Positions 1 to 5,968 of a stretch of 5,968 nucleotides of DNA are shown here, in pieces. The translations under genes were made by a program, and so were the position numbers. The notes below the pieces were generated by a model. It was given only the letters and a program-made list of their open reading frames with translations. It ran no database searches and was not told the origin of the DNA. The stretch's first letter is position 1. Each line of letters starts with the position of its first letter. Origin of the DNA: Anaerolineae bacterium (GTDB lineage Bacteria > Chloroflexota > Anaerolineae > UBA1429); contig SKLG01000384.1 in NCBI GenBank assembly GCA_007123335.1, forward strand, positions 1 through 5,968. The letters are read 5' to 3'.

Positions 1-1064
1 CGGGCTGCCGCCAGCGTGGCGCGGATCTCGGTGGGGTGATGGGCATAGTCGTCGACCACCAACACCCCGCCTGCTTCCCCCTTGACCTCAAAGCGGCGTC
101 CCACCCCGCCAAAGGCAGCCAGCGCCTGGAGCGCGACGTCAGCCTCTACCCCGCAGCAGCGGGCGGCCAGCCAGGCGGCGGCGGCGTTCAGCGCATTGTG
201 TTCGCCGGGTACCCGCAGGCGCAAGTGGGCCAGACGCTGTTCCCCCTCTTGGAGGGTAGCCTCGATCCCGCCCTGGTCGTTGACGCCAAACCCAGTCACC
301 AGATAGCGCGCCTCGGGCGAGCGCCCATAGGTCCATATCTCTGGACTGTTGGGGCCTTGCAGTTCTCCCAGCACGCGCTGCAACTCGGGGCTATCGGCAC
401 AGGCGATCAGTCGTCCACCGGGCGCCATCCCCCGAACAAAGACCTCAAAGGCGCCCCGCAGATCGTCGAGATCGCGATAGCAATCGGGATGGTCCATCTC
501 GACATTGGTCACCACGGCCACGTCGGGCGCCAGGCCGTGGAACATGCGGTCATACTCGTCGGCCTCGATGACGAACCATTGCCCCGCTCCGGCCCGGGCG
601 TTGGTGCCCCACCCGGGGACCACGCCACCGATGATAAAGGATGGATCGGCCCCGGCGGCGTCCAGGATGGTGGCGATCATGGCCGTCGTCGTGGTCTTGC
701 CGTGGGTTCCGGCGACGGCCACGGTGCGCTGGTCAGCCAGCAGTTGGCCGATAAAGGTCTGCCGTTTGACCACCGGCACGCCGGCGATTCGCGCCGCGCG
801 GATCTCGGGGTTATCCTCCGGGATGGCCGACGAGACGACCACCAGCTCGGCATCAGCGATCTGCTCGGCTGCGTGGCCTTGATATACGATGACGCCCAGC
901 GCGCGCAGCTCCTCCATGAGCGGCGAGAGGCGCAGATCCGAGCCCGACACGGCATGGCCGCGCATGGCCAGCACGCGGGCGATGGCCGAGAGCCCGATCC
1001 CGCCTATGCCGACGAGATGCACCCTTTGTGGCACCGGTTGTGAGCGATCAGAACGAGTATCCAT
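1..1064 (-). CDS. murC: UDP-N-acetylmuramate--L-alanine ligase MurC (3' end cut off by window edge)
   Basis: Cytoplasmic ATP-dependent ligase that joins L-alanine to UDP-MurNAc, the first step of stem-peptide assembly. The frame is open from ATG 1064 to the window edge, giving 354 visible codons; family members usually run to about 450-490, so roughly the last quarter is missing. Visible in order: a 14-residue leader; the N-terminal Rossmann glycine motif (GIGGIG, residues 19-24); the ATP P-loop GTHGKTTTT (119-127, Lys123); EADEYD (167-172); NVEMDHP (187-193); the HN pair at 289-290 closing the central domain; and the MurC signature DDYAHHPTE (338-346) starting the C-terminal domain. HHP in that signature separates MurC from MurD, MurE and MurF. 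The start is well fixed: an in-frame TGA (stop of the preceding gene) lies only two codons upstream, and a GAGG sits 4 bases before the ATG. A long open frame on the plus strand over this gene is a GC-rich antisense shadow. Confidence 0.97.
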   Translation of the reverse strand, partial: MDTRSDRSQPVPQRVHLVGIGGIGLSAIARVLAMRGHAVSGSDLRLSPLMEELRALGVIVYQGHAAEQIADAELVVVSSAIPEDNPEIRAARIAGVPVVKRQTFIGQLLADQRTVAVAGTHGKTTTTAMIATILDAAGADPSFIIGGVVPGWGTNARAGAGQWFVIEADEYDRMFHGLAPDVAVVTNVEMDHPDCYRDLDDLRGAFEVFVRGMAPGGRLIACADSPELQRVLGELQGPNSPEIWTYGRSPEARYLVTGFGVNDQGGIEATLQEGEQRLAHLRLRVPGEHNALNAAAAWLAARCCGVEADVALQALAAFGGVGRRFEVKGEAGGVLVVDDYAHHPTEIRATLAAA

Positions 1065-1068
1065 CGCG

Positions 1069-1072
1069 CCTC
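1069..1072 (-). promoter_or_regulatory. murC ribosome binding site overlapping the upstream stop codon
   Basis: GAGG lies 4 bases before the murC ATG and shares its first two bases with the TGA stop (1071..1073) of the preceding membrane-protein gene. This is the usual arrangement for translational coupling: a ribosome terminating on the upstream gene is placed at the murC start. Confidence 0.7.
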
Positions 1073-1631
1073 AGCGTATCACTCGAGCCAGAAACAGCAG
1101 CCCGGTGAGATAGAGCAACAGACTCTGGCCCAGCAGGACAGGGCCTCCCAAAAAAGTAATGGGCAGAAAGCGGATCATACCTTGTGCCACAGGCGAGAGC
1201 TCGGTGGGGCGGAACCCAAAGAACCGGATCGGATAGCCAAAACGATCCAGATAGAACCAGATCGTGCCGGCGACGAGATAGCCATTCAATGTGCCGGTTA
1301 ATAAGCCCATGATAAAGGCCTGGGCACCTCGCAAGGGCTGTCCTCCAAAGGCCAACGTTTCCCCTTCATAGGCCACAAAGGTACTGCCGATGATGATAAA
1401 GAGATAGATCCAGGCCTTGACCTCGTCTTCGCTGCGCATCGTCACAACGCCCTCGCCTATGCTCACGGCCCGAGCCAAACCTGTGGTCAGAATCGGCTCA
1501 AAGCGTGTCAAAAAGTAGAGCAAGAACATGAGCACCAGCGTCACGCCCAGCTCACGGAGAAATCCCCGGGCCAGGCCGATCAGCGCAAAGACGAATACGA
1601 GCACACCGAATAGGATCTCTATTGGAGCCAC
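1071..1631 (-). CDS. CvpA-like polytopic membrane protein, second of a pair
   Basis: A 186-residue protein with a GTG start at 1631. About five hydrophobic segments are visible, near residues 5-20, 27-42, 73-87, 103-127 and 164-182. The N-terminal part reads GLARGFLREL (19-28), matching the G-x-x-R-G turn between the first two helices that typifies the CvpA (colicin V production) family; a later helix carries an Asn-Gly pair (116-117). Both features recur at matching places in the gene just upstream, so the two look like diverged tandem paralogues. Chosen start: GGGAGG lies 4 bases before the GTG, and the hydrophobic domain begins at once. An ATG at 1754 would extend the frame by 41 residues, but that part overlaps the upstream gene and is polar and unlike the family. 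CvpA proteins have no settled biochemical role. Placement directly before murC, with stop/SD overlap, suggests co-expression with wall synthesis. Family call moderate, function unknown. Confidence 0.62.
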   Translation of the reverse strand: MAPIEILFGVLVFVFALIGLARGFLRELGVTLVLMFLLYFLTRFEPILTTGLARAVSIGEGVVTMRSEDEVKAWIYLFIIIGSTFVAYEGETLAFGGQPLRGAQAFIMGLLTGTLNGYLVAGTIWFYLDRFGYPIRFFGFRPTELSPVAQGMIRFLPITFLGGPVLLGQSLLLYLTGLLFLARVIR

Positions 1632-1635
1632 ATAT

Positions 1636-1641
1636 CCTCCC
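1636..1641 (-). promoter_or_regulatory. Ribosome binding site deciding the GTG start of the second CvpA-like gene
   Basis: GGGAGG with 4 bases before GTG 1631. An ATG overlaps the GTG by one base (1631..1633) but reads only four codons before a TAG, so GTG is the productive start. This site favours the 186-residue form over the longer one starting at 1754, which I see no good Shine-Dalgarno for. Confidence 0.65.
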
Positions 1642-1695
1642 TGGCCCCGAATGGAAATAGCGCCGCTAACATCCAGGCACTGAGATGATGCTGTT

Positions 1696-2322
1696 CTAGT
1701 TATCCCCGCGGTCCGATCGGCGTTTTCTGGGCGTTGAGGCCGTATAGAGCCCAAAGGCGATCAAAACGACAATGAACAGGGCCACGATGCGGGCGACGGT
1801 CTGTTCGTCGGTCAAGGTCCGATGTACCTCTTCGCTGGGTAATAAGATAATGGCCTGGGGTCTGGTGAACACCATAGGAAATAAATAATAGATGATCAAA
1901 AAGCCGTTAATGACGCCGACGAATGTCCCCAGGAGCCGCAGCGCCAGCCCCTTGGGCTGCGGCAGTTGGTATTGGCCGATGAGATAGAACATCAACAAGA
2001 CAACGACAAAGGTGACGAGCGACAACATCTGTACATCCTCTGGCGTTTCGACCAGAGGGGGCAGCGCCTGAACCTCTTGCCAGGCTTCCATCAGATCGCC
2101 GGTGAAAAACGCTCCGGTAAACATCAGCCGAAAGAGTCGATAGAAGCGATTGACCATGTTCCGCATAGCCGGAGCCAAATGCGATGCTACCAGCATACTG
2201 ACAAAGATGCCGATCATCTGCAGCAGCTCGCGATTGATGCCACGGCGAAACCCCAGATAGCCGAATAGGGCTGCGGCTACGCCGATGAGCATCTGTTGGC
2301 TGACCGTCCAAGTTGCTTCCAT
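1696..2322 (-). CDS. CvpA-like polytopic membrane protein, first of a pair
   Basis: A 208-residue protein with about five hydrophobic segments, near residues 11-25, 33-50, 98-117, 127-152 and 176-194, and a short basic tail (TPRKRRSDRGDN). The first two helices are joined by GFRRGINREL (24-33), the G-x-x-R-G pattern of CvpA-family proteins, and the fourth carries Asn139-Gly140. The pattern matches the next gene (GLARGFLREL and an Asn-Gly pair), indicating an old duplication; the loop at about residues 55-97 is charged and differs between the two. It starts 74 bases after murG, behind a purine-rich tract (2323..2335), and ends 64 bases before the next gene. Base composition is clearly lower in GC than murC and murD and also lower than ftsW, which is itself a membrane-protein gene. 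The position suggests a role in wall synthesis, division or its membrane context, but no catalytic motif is visible. Function unknown; family call moderate. Confidence 0.62.
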   Translation of the reverse strand: MEATWTVSQQMLIGVAAALFGYLGFRRGINRELLQMIGIFVSMLVASHLAPAMRNMVNRFYRLFRLMFTGAFFTGDLMEAWQEVQALPPLVETPEDVQMLSLVTFVVVLLMFYLIGQYQLPQPKGLALRLLGTFVGVINGFLIIYYLFPMVFTRPQAIILLPSEEVHRTLTDEQTVARIVALFIVVLIAFGLYTASTPRKRRSDRGDN

Positions 2323-2335
2323 CCTCCCTTTCCTC
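2323..2335 (-). promoter_or_regulatory. Purine-rich Shine-Dalgarno tract before the first CvpA-like gene
   Basis: All 13 bases are purines, with one GAGG 9 bases from the ATG and a second AGGGAGG ending directly at it. The upstream GAGG has the better spacing and is probably the one used. It supports ATG 2322 over the in-frame ATG ten codons later, which has no such tract. Confidence 0.55.
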
Positions 2336-2356
2336 AGTGGCGCTTGCGATATGGCT

Positions 2357-2376
2357 TGGAGGCCGCATCACCTCCA
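2357..2376 (-). repeat. Short inverted repeat in the gap after murG
   Basis: In the minus-strand transcript TGGAGG and CCTCCA flank an 8-base loop, giving a 6-bp stem. No U-run follows, so it is not a standard intrinsic terminator. It lies between the murG stop (2397..2399) and the next start (2322). The CCTCC arm is also complementary to the GGAGG just before that start, so two pairings are possible. A stem this short can occur by chance. Confidence 0.35.
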
Positions 2377-2396
2377 GAAGCATATCATCCCCTCTA

Positions 2397-3503
2397 TCAC
2401 CGTCCCGCCAGCGTCTGTAACTCGGCGACGATGGCTGCCGCCGCGTCAGGCCGTGAGAGCTGGCGTGCAGCGACGCTCATGGTAGCCCGCCGGGTCGGAT
2501 CGTTCAGTAACTCCTGTATCGTGGGCAACAAACGAACGAGCTCGTCATCAGGCAGAACCATGGCAGCGCCCCGCTCGGCCAAGAATCCGGCGTTGGCGTC
2601 CTGGAACTGGCCCGAATAGGGATAGGGCACCAGGATCGCCTGCAGGCCCACCGCCGGAAACTCGGCCAGCGTCGCCGCGCCAGCGCGGGCCACGACCAGA
2701 TCAGCGGCGGCGAGCGCTGCGCCCATTTCCTCGTGCAGATAAGCGTGCAGATGATACCGACAACGGCGATTATCGGCAAGTGACTGGGCAGCATGACGCA
2801 GATCGTCAATATCCGCCTGGCCGCTAATATGTATCACGCGGGCCAGCGACAGCAGCTCGGGCAAGACCCGTTGTACAGCTTGGTTGATCGACCGCGCGCC
2901 CCGGCTGCCGCCCATCACCAACAAGATCGGCAGGTCGGCGTCGGCGCCCTCGGCCAGACCCAGGGCGCGGCGGGCGTCTTCTTGCGTCATCGTCAGCAGT
3001 TCCTTGCGCACGGGATACCCCGTCACGACAACCTTGTCTGGATGGAAGTGTTCCCCTGCCTGTTCAAAGGATACCGCTACCCGGTCGGCCCAGCGCGACA
3101 GATGGCGGATGGCCAGGCCCGGCTCGATGTCGGGCAAATAGATCAGGCAGGGGCAGCGTCGTAACCAGGCTCCGATGACCAGCGGCGCCGATACGAACCC
3201 CCCGGTGGACAAGACGACATCGGGCCGAAAGCGGCGCAGAACCCGCAACGCGTCGAATATCCCTCTACCCATGTTGGCGGCGCCGCGCAGGGCGCCCCAT
3301 GGCCCGGCGCCCCGAATGGCGCCACAGCGCACCGTCAAGAACGGAACGCCCTCACGCGAGACGATGTCGCGCTCCAGCCCCTGTTCTTCGGCGCTCCCAA
3401 CCCAGGCGACGGCGTGCTCGGCGTCCCGATCAAGGGCCTCGAGGACGGCCAGCGCCGGATAGACGTGGCCTCCGGTGCCCCCGCCGGTGATCAACAGTCT
3501 CAT
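2397..3503 (-). CDS. murG: UDP-GlcNAc--lipid I N-acetylglucosaminyltransferase MurG
   Basis: Membrane-associated GT-B glycosyltransferase that moves GlcNAc from UDP-GlcNAc to lipid I to form lipid II on the cytoplasmic face. It has 368 residues, normal for the family. The N-terminal domain opens with GGGTGGH (7-13, His13 being the conserved motif histidine), followed by STGGFVSAP. The linker leads to MGGSRGARSINQ in the C-terminal domain, then RAGAATLAEF with Glu281 (equivalent to the uracil/ribose-binding region Glu of E. coli MurG) and GQFQDANA (298-305) for the usual Q/N-A motif. One signature is changed: where E. coli has HEQN, this protein has Tyr122-Leu-Pro-Asp125 in a gap-free alignment, so the conserved Asn is Asp. 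The rest is canonical, so I take it as a functional MurG of a divergent subgroup. The ATG overlaps the ftsW TGA (ATGA), and AGGAGG lies 3 bases upstream. Confidence 0.96.
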   Translation of the reverse strand: MRLLITGGGTGGHVYPALAVLEALDRDAEHAVAWVGSAEEQGLERDIVSREGVPFLTVRCGAIRGAGPWGALRGAANMGRGIFDALRVLRRFRPDVVLSTGGFVSAPLVIGAWLRRCPCLIYLPDIEPGLAIRHLSRWADRVAVSFEQAGEHFHPDKVVVTGYPVRKELLTMTQEDARRALGLAEGADADLPILLVMGGSRGARSINQAVQRVLPELLSLARVIHISGQADIDDLRHAAQSLADNRRCRYHLHAYLHEEMGAALAAADLVVARAGAATLAEFPAVGLQAILVPYPYSGQFQDANAGFLAERGAAMVLPDDELVRLLPTIQELLNDPTRRATMSVAARQLSRPDAAAAIVAELQTLAGR

Positions 3504-4669
3504 GGGCCTCCTATACCGGCGGCGCTCCCCTTTTCATTGGGGGCACTTCCGCGTGAAATGCTCAACAGGATGCCCACCGAGCCCAACGTGGTGGTTAGCG
3601 AAGAGCCGCCATAGCTGACCATGGGCAGTACCGTGCCGGTAAAAGGCGTGGTAGCGGTGATCACGCCAATGTGCAATGCTGCCTGAAAGGTCACCCAACA
3701 GACAAGGCCCACGGCCAGGAGCATCCCATAGCGGTCCTCAGCCTGGCGGGCGATGCGCAGGCCGCGCCACGTCCACAGGGCATAGAGCAGCAGCACAAAA
3801 GATGCGCCGACAAAGCCCAACTCCTCCCCAATGATGGCGAACATGCCGTCGGTGTGGGGGGCAAAGATCGAGAACTTTTGCTGGCTCTGGCTCAACCCCA
3901 CGCCAAACAGCCCACCGGCGTTGAGCGCGGCCAACGATTGGACGGTCTGAAAGCCCTCCGCGAGAGCGGCGGTGAGCGGATCATTGATAAAGGTGCGAAT
4001 GCGCTCCATGCGATAGGGCACTAGAAGAGCCACCAGTACCAGGGCCACGCCGCCGCACAGAAAACCGATGAGCAACTGGCGCATATCGGCCCCGGCGACA
4101 AAGAACATGGCGGCGGCGGTGGCGATCAAAACGATGGCTGTGGAGAAATCAGGCTGGATGACGACCAGCCCGGCCATGATGCCCAACAGGAGCGAAAAAG
4201 GGATCAGCCCCAGGCTGATGTCGCGAATCTGTTCTCCCCGGGAGGCCAGCCACACGGCGATATAGATCATGGCGCCCACCTTGGCTACCTCGACGGGTTG
4301 GATAAAGGAGGCCATGCGCTGGTGAAAGACCCAACGCCCCAGAAGGGCCATCGTGGCCAGGATGGCCATCGTGATGACCAGAATGGGGGTTGCCATGCGC
4401 CGATACCAGCGATAGTCGATCCGCCAGAATACGGCCATTGCCATGAGGCCAATGACCAGGGAGACCACTTGTCGGCGGAAAAAGTAGGCTGGCTGACCCT
4501 CATACAGGCCGCCTCGATATAGGGAAAAGCCATAGGAGGCGCTATAGACCATGGCCAGCCCGATAATGAGCAGCATCAAGACGATGAGGAATAGGCCCCA
4601 ATCGGTGCGGGCGAGTTGCCCCTTTGGCCGTGTCTGGCGAAGAGCCTGTCTTTCTACGCTACCGATCAC
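3500..4669 (-). CDS. ftsW: Peptidoglycan glycosyltransferase FtsW (SEDS family)
   Basis: Integral membrane polymerase that makes glycan strands from lipid II at the division site, normally paired with a class B penicillin-binding protein. The 389 residues hold about ten hydrophobic segments, the first at about 24-44, with a cytoplasmic basic leader before it. Family signatures: a QPVEVAK stretch (124-130; usually QPSE/QPAE, here Val at the third place), QPDFSTA (171-177), a large loop with GFQTVQSLAALNAGG (238-252) and GVGLSQSQQKFS, then HTDGMFAIIGEELG with Asp274, equivalent to the SEDS catalytic Asp, and near the C-terminus PFTGTVLPMVSYGGSSL and SISR. Calling it FtsW rather than RodA or SpoVE rests mainly on its place between murD and murG. 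The start is GTG 4669, preceded at 8 bases by AAGGAG that overlaps the murD stop; an ATG at 4677 is out of frame and ends after three codons. The last codon overlaps murG. Confidence 0.95.
   Translation of the reverse strand: MIGSVERQALRQTRPKGQLARTDWGLFLIVLMLLIIGLAMVYSASYGFSLYRGGLYEGQPAYFFRRQVVSLVIGLMAMAVFWRIDYRWYRRMATPILVITMAILATMALLGRWVFHQRMASFIQPVEVAKVGAMIYIAVWLASRGEQIRDISLGLIPFSLLLGIMAGLVVIQPDFSTAIVLIATAAAMFFVAGADMRQLLIGFLCGGVALVLVALLVPYRMERIRTFINDPLTAALAEGFQTVQSLAALNAGGLFGVGLSQSQQKFSIFAPHTDGMFAIIGEELGFVGASFVLLLYALWTWRGLRIARQAEDRYGMLLAVGLVCWVTFQAALHIGVITATTPFTGTVLPMVSYGGSSLTTTLGSVGILLSISRGSAPNEKGSAAGIGGP
3507..3512 (-). promoter_or_regulatory. murG ribosome binding site inside the end of ftsW
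   Basis: A full AGGAGG lies within the last codons of ftsW, 3 bases from the murG ATG. That spacing is short, but the match is perfect. With the ATGA stop/start overlap (3500..3503) it points to coupled translation of FtsW and MurG. Confidence 0.6.
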
Positions 4670-4677
4670 GGTCTCAT

Positions 4678-4683
4678 CTCCTT
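4678..4683 (-). promoter_or_regulatory. ftsW ribosome binding site overlapping the murD stop
   Basis: AAGGAG shares its two A residues with the murD TAA (4682..4684) and ends 8 bases before GTG 4669. This ideal spacing fixes the GTG as the ftsW start and implies that murD and ftsW are translated in a coupled way. Confidence 0.75.
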
Positions 4684-5968
4684 ATAACGCCGCTACAAGA
4701 TTGCGAAAGCGCTGTCCACGCTCTTCAAAGTCCTGAAACGCGTCAAAGCTGGTGCCGCCCGGCGAGAGTAGGATCACGTCTCCAGGTTGGGCCAGAGAGG
4801 CCGCCAGTTCTACGGCGTCGTCGAGGGTATCGACACGATGCAGCGCCGGCCGCGATGCCCCGGCGACTTGGATGGCCGCCTCGATGATCGGTGCGGCCTC
4901 GCCAAAGGCAATGACCGTCCGGGCGCGCTCGCCCACCACCTCGGCCCACTCTTCCCAGGGGAGGTGCTTGTCGCGCCCACCGGCCAGGAGCACCACCGGC
5001 TCCTCAAACGCGCGCAGGGCGGCGATGGCCCGCTCCGGCGAGGTAGCGATCGAGTCGTTGACGAACAGGGCGTCGCGCCAGCGCCGCACCGGCTCCAGGC
5101 GATGGGGCACGCCCGCAAAGGTGATGGCGGCATGACGCATGGGTGCCAGATCGAGGCCGCTGGCCAGCCCGCAGCAGGCCGCCGTGAGCACATTGGCCAT
5201 GTTGTGTTCGCCGCGCAGTTGGAGCTCCGAGCGCGCACAGAGGAGGCGTTCACGTTGCCCGTCGCGAACCATAAGCGTCTCGCCCCGTACAAAGGCGCCA
5301 ACCTCCACCGCCTCGCGCAGGCTAAAGGCCAGCAGGTGGCCACGCACCAGCTCGCGCAGGCTCCAGCCGTTGGGGTTATCGCGGTTCAGCACCGCCCAAT
5401 CGTCGGCGCCCTGATAGCGCAGAATCTGCGACTTGGCCCGGCAATAGTCGGCCATAGAGTTGTGGCGATCCAGATGGTTGGGTGTGATGTTGGTGACGGC
5501 GGCGATGTGGGGGCTCCACCCGGCGGTGGATACCAGCGCGGCGGCTGCCTTTTGCCGATCATTGATAGGATGCGGGTCAGAGGCTGTGCAGCCCTCGCCC
5601 TGATAGGCGGGATCAAAGAGCTCCAGTTGAAAGCTAGACAGCTCCATCACCACCACGTCGGGGGCCTGATCCTCGTCGACCAGACGCTCCAAAAGAGGAT
5701 ATCCCAAATTGCCGCCCACCCAGACGCGGGCGATGGAATCGGCGATTCCATCTCCCGCGCGCTGCATCTCGCCGACCAGCGTCGTTGTCGTCGTCTTGCC
5801 GCTGGATCCGGTGATACCGATGATGGGCGCCGGGCACAATCGGGTAAAAAGCCGAGGTTCGCTGCTGATGGGGATGCATCGTCGCCGCGCCTCCTGGACC
5901 ACCGGCGCCGTCGGCGGCACGCCGGGGCTGAGGAAAAGCAGGTCCACCCCGTTCAGCTCGGGGGTCGC
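4682..5968 (-). CDS. murD: UDP-N-acetylmuramoyl-L-alanine--D-glutamate ligase MurD (5' end cut off by window edge)
   Basis: Cytoplasmic Mur ligase that adds D-glutamate to UDP-MurNAc-L-Ala using ATP. The frame stays open to the window edge, giving 428 visible residues; about 60-70 N-terminal residues with the Rossmann glycine motif should lie outside. A GTG at 5947 is inside the N-terminal domain and is not the start. Visible residue numbers count from the edge: SPGVPP (14-19), the ATP loop GITGSSGKTTT (51-61, Lys58), ELSSFQLE (109-116), NITPNHLDRH (160-169), Lys179 at the carbamylated-lysine position, PHRLE (288-292), NDSIATS (304-310), GGRDK (Lys334), and SPGGTSFDAF (402-411). These together identify MurD rather than MurC, MurE or MurF. 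Oddities: about 30 extra residues between ELSSFQLE and the NHLDRH motif (around 117-150), Ile307 where E. coli has Lys in NDSKATN, and GSSGK for the common GTNGK. Otherwise complete, so presumed active. Confidence 0.96.
   Translation of the reverse strand, partial: ATPELNGVDLLFLSPGVPPTAPVVQEARRRCIPISSEPRLFTRLCPAPIIGITGSSGKTTTTTLVGEMQRAGDGIADSIARVWVGGNLGYPLLERLVDEDQAPDVVVMELSSFQLELFDPAYQGEGCTASDPHPINDRQKAAAALVSTAGWSPHIAAVTNITPNHLDRHNSMADYCRAKSQILRYQGADDWAVLNRDNPNGWSLRELVRGHLLAFSLREAVEVGAFVRGETLMVRDGQRERLLCARSELQLRGEHNMANVLTAACCGLASGLDLAPMRHAAITFAGVPHRLEPVRRWRDALFVNDSIATSPERAIAALRAFEEPVVLLAGGRDKHLPWEEWAEVVGERARTVIAFGEAAPIIEAAIQVAGASRPALHRVDTLDDAVELAASLAQPGDVILLSPGGTSFDAFQDFEERGQRFRNLVAAL

Noticed and set aside
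36..1043. A 335-codon open frame on the plus strand opposite murC
   Set aside because: It lies fully antisense to a clear MurC, has no family motifs, and is rich in Gly, Arg, His and Pro as expected from the reverse strand of a GC-rich gene.
1632..1754. A 41-residue N-terminal extension of the second CvpA-like protein from ATG 1754
   Set aside because: It overlaps the upstream gene, is polar, and lacks a good ribosome site, while GTG 1631 has GGGAGG and begins right at the family's hydrophobic domain.
2357..2376. Intrinsic terminator after murG
   Set aside because: The stem is only 6 bp with an 8-base loop, and no U-run follows on the transcript.
1907..2383. A 158-codon minus-strand frame starting just after murG, with AGAGGGG 5 bases before its ATG
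   Set aside because: It is out of frame with, and mostly inside, the membrane-protein gene, and its product is an Arg/Ser/Ala/His-rich sequence without hydrophobic pattern. The start signal is decent, but the coding signal belongs to the other frame.
4666..4677. A tiny frame (ATG plus two codons and TGA) overlapping the ftsW start
   Set aside because: Its ATG lies one base after the AAGGAG, too close for initiation, and the stop falls at once. It is probably chance, although it could be read as a minimal uORF.
5945..5947. GTG as the start of murD
   Set aside because: The codons upstream stay open and in frame to the window edge, and the residues here align to the interior of the MurD N-terminal domain, so the real start lies beyond the window.

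Overview
The window is one stretch of a division and cell wall (dcw) gene cluster. All genes read on the minus strand, in the order murD (5' end cut off) - ftsW - murG - two small membrane-protein genes - murC (3' end cut off). Coding sequence fills almost the whole window. The largest gaps are 74 and 64 bases, so no stretch over 300 bases lacks a gene. I see no tRNA, rRNA, CRISPR, mobile element, convincing promoter or terminator; this fits an internal piece of a longer operon that continues on both sides (probably mraY/murE-type genes upstream, murB/ftsQ/ftsA/ftsZ-type genes downstream).

Working together, MurC adds L-alanine and MurD adds D-glutamate to UDP-MurNAc in the cytoplasm. MurG adds GlcNAc to lipid I at the inner membrane face to give lipid II, and FtsW (SEDS family) polymerises lipid II at the division site. 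The two genes between murG and murC (1696..2322 and 1071..1631) encode polytopic proteins that look like diverged paralogues of the CvpA family. Their position suggests a link to wall synthesis or division, but nothing in the sequence proves one.

The cluster is tightly coupled: murD and ftsW share a stop/Shine-Dalgarno overlap, ftsW and murG overlap by ATGA, and the second membrane gene's stop overlaps the murC ribosome binding site. Only the two junctions before the membrane genes are loose. In hand-counted lines that segment is also poorer in GC (about 45-60 percent, one line near 38) than murC and murD (about 67-78 percent).

The organism is a GC-rich bacterium that makes peptidoglycan. 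The CvpA-like pair inside the dcw cluster, the MurG variant with Tyr-Leu-Pro-Asp in place of His-Glu-Gln-Asn, and the MurD variant with GSSGK, NDSI and SPGGTSFDAF motifs suggest Chloroflexota (Anaerolineae/Caldilineae-like). That placement rests on family recall, not on a search, and I hold it at moderate confidence. No wholly new system is evident. The points most worth checking are the membrane-protein pair, a roughly 30-residue insertion in MurD, and the altered MurG motif.
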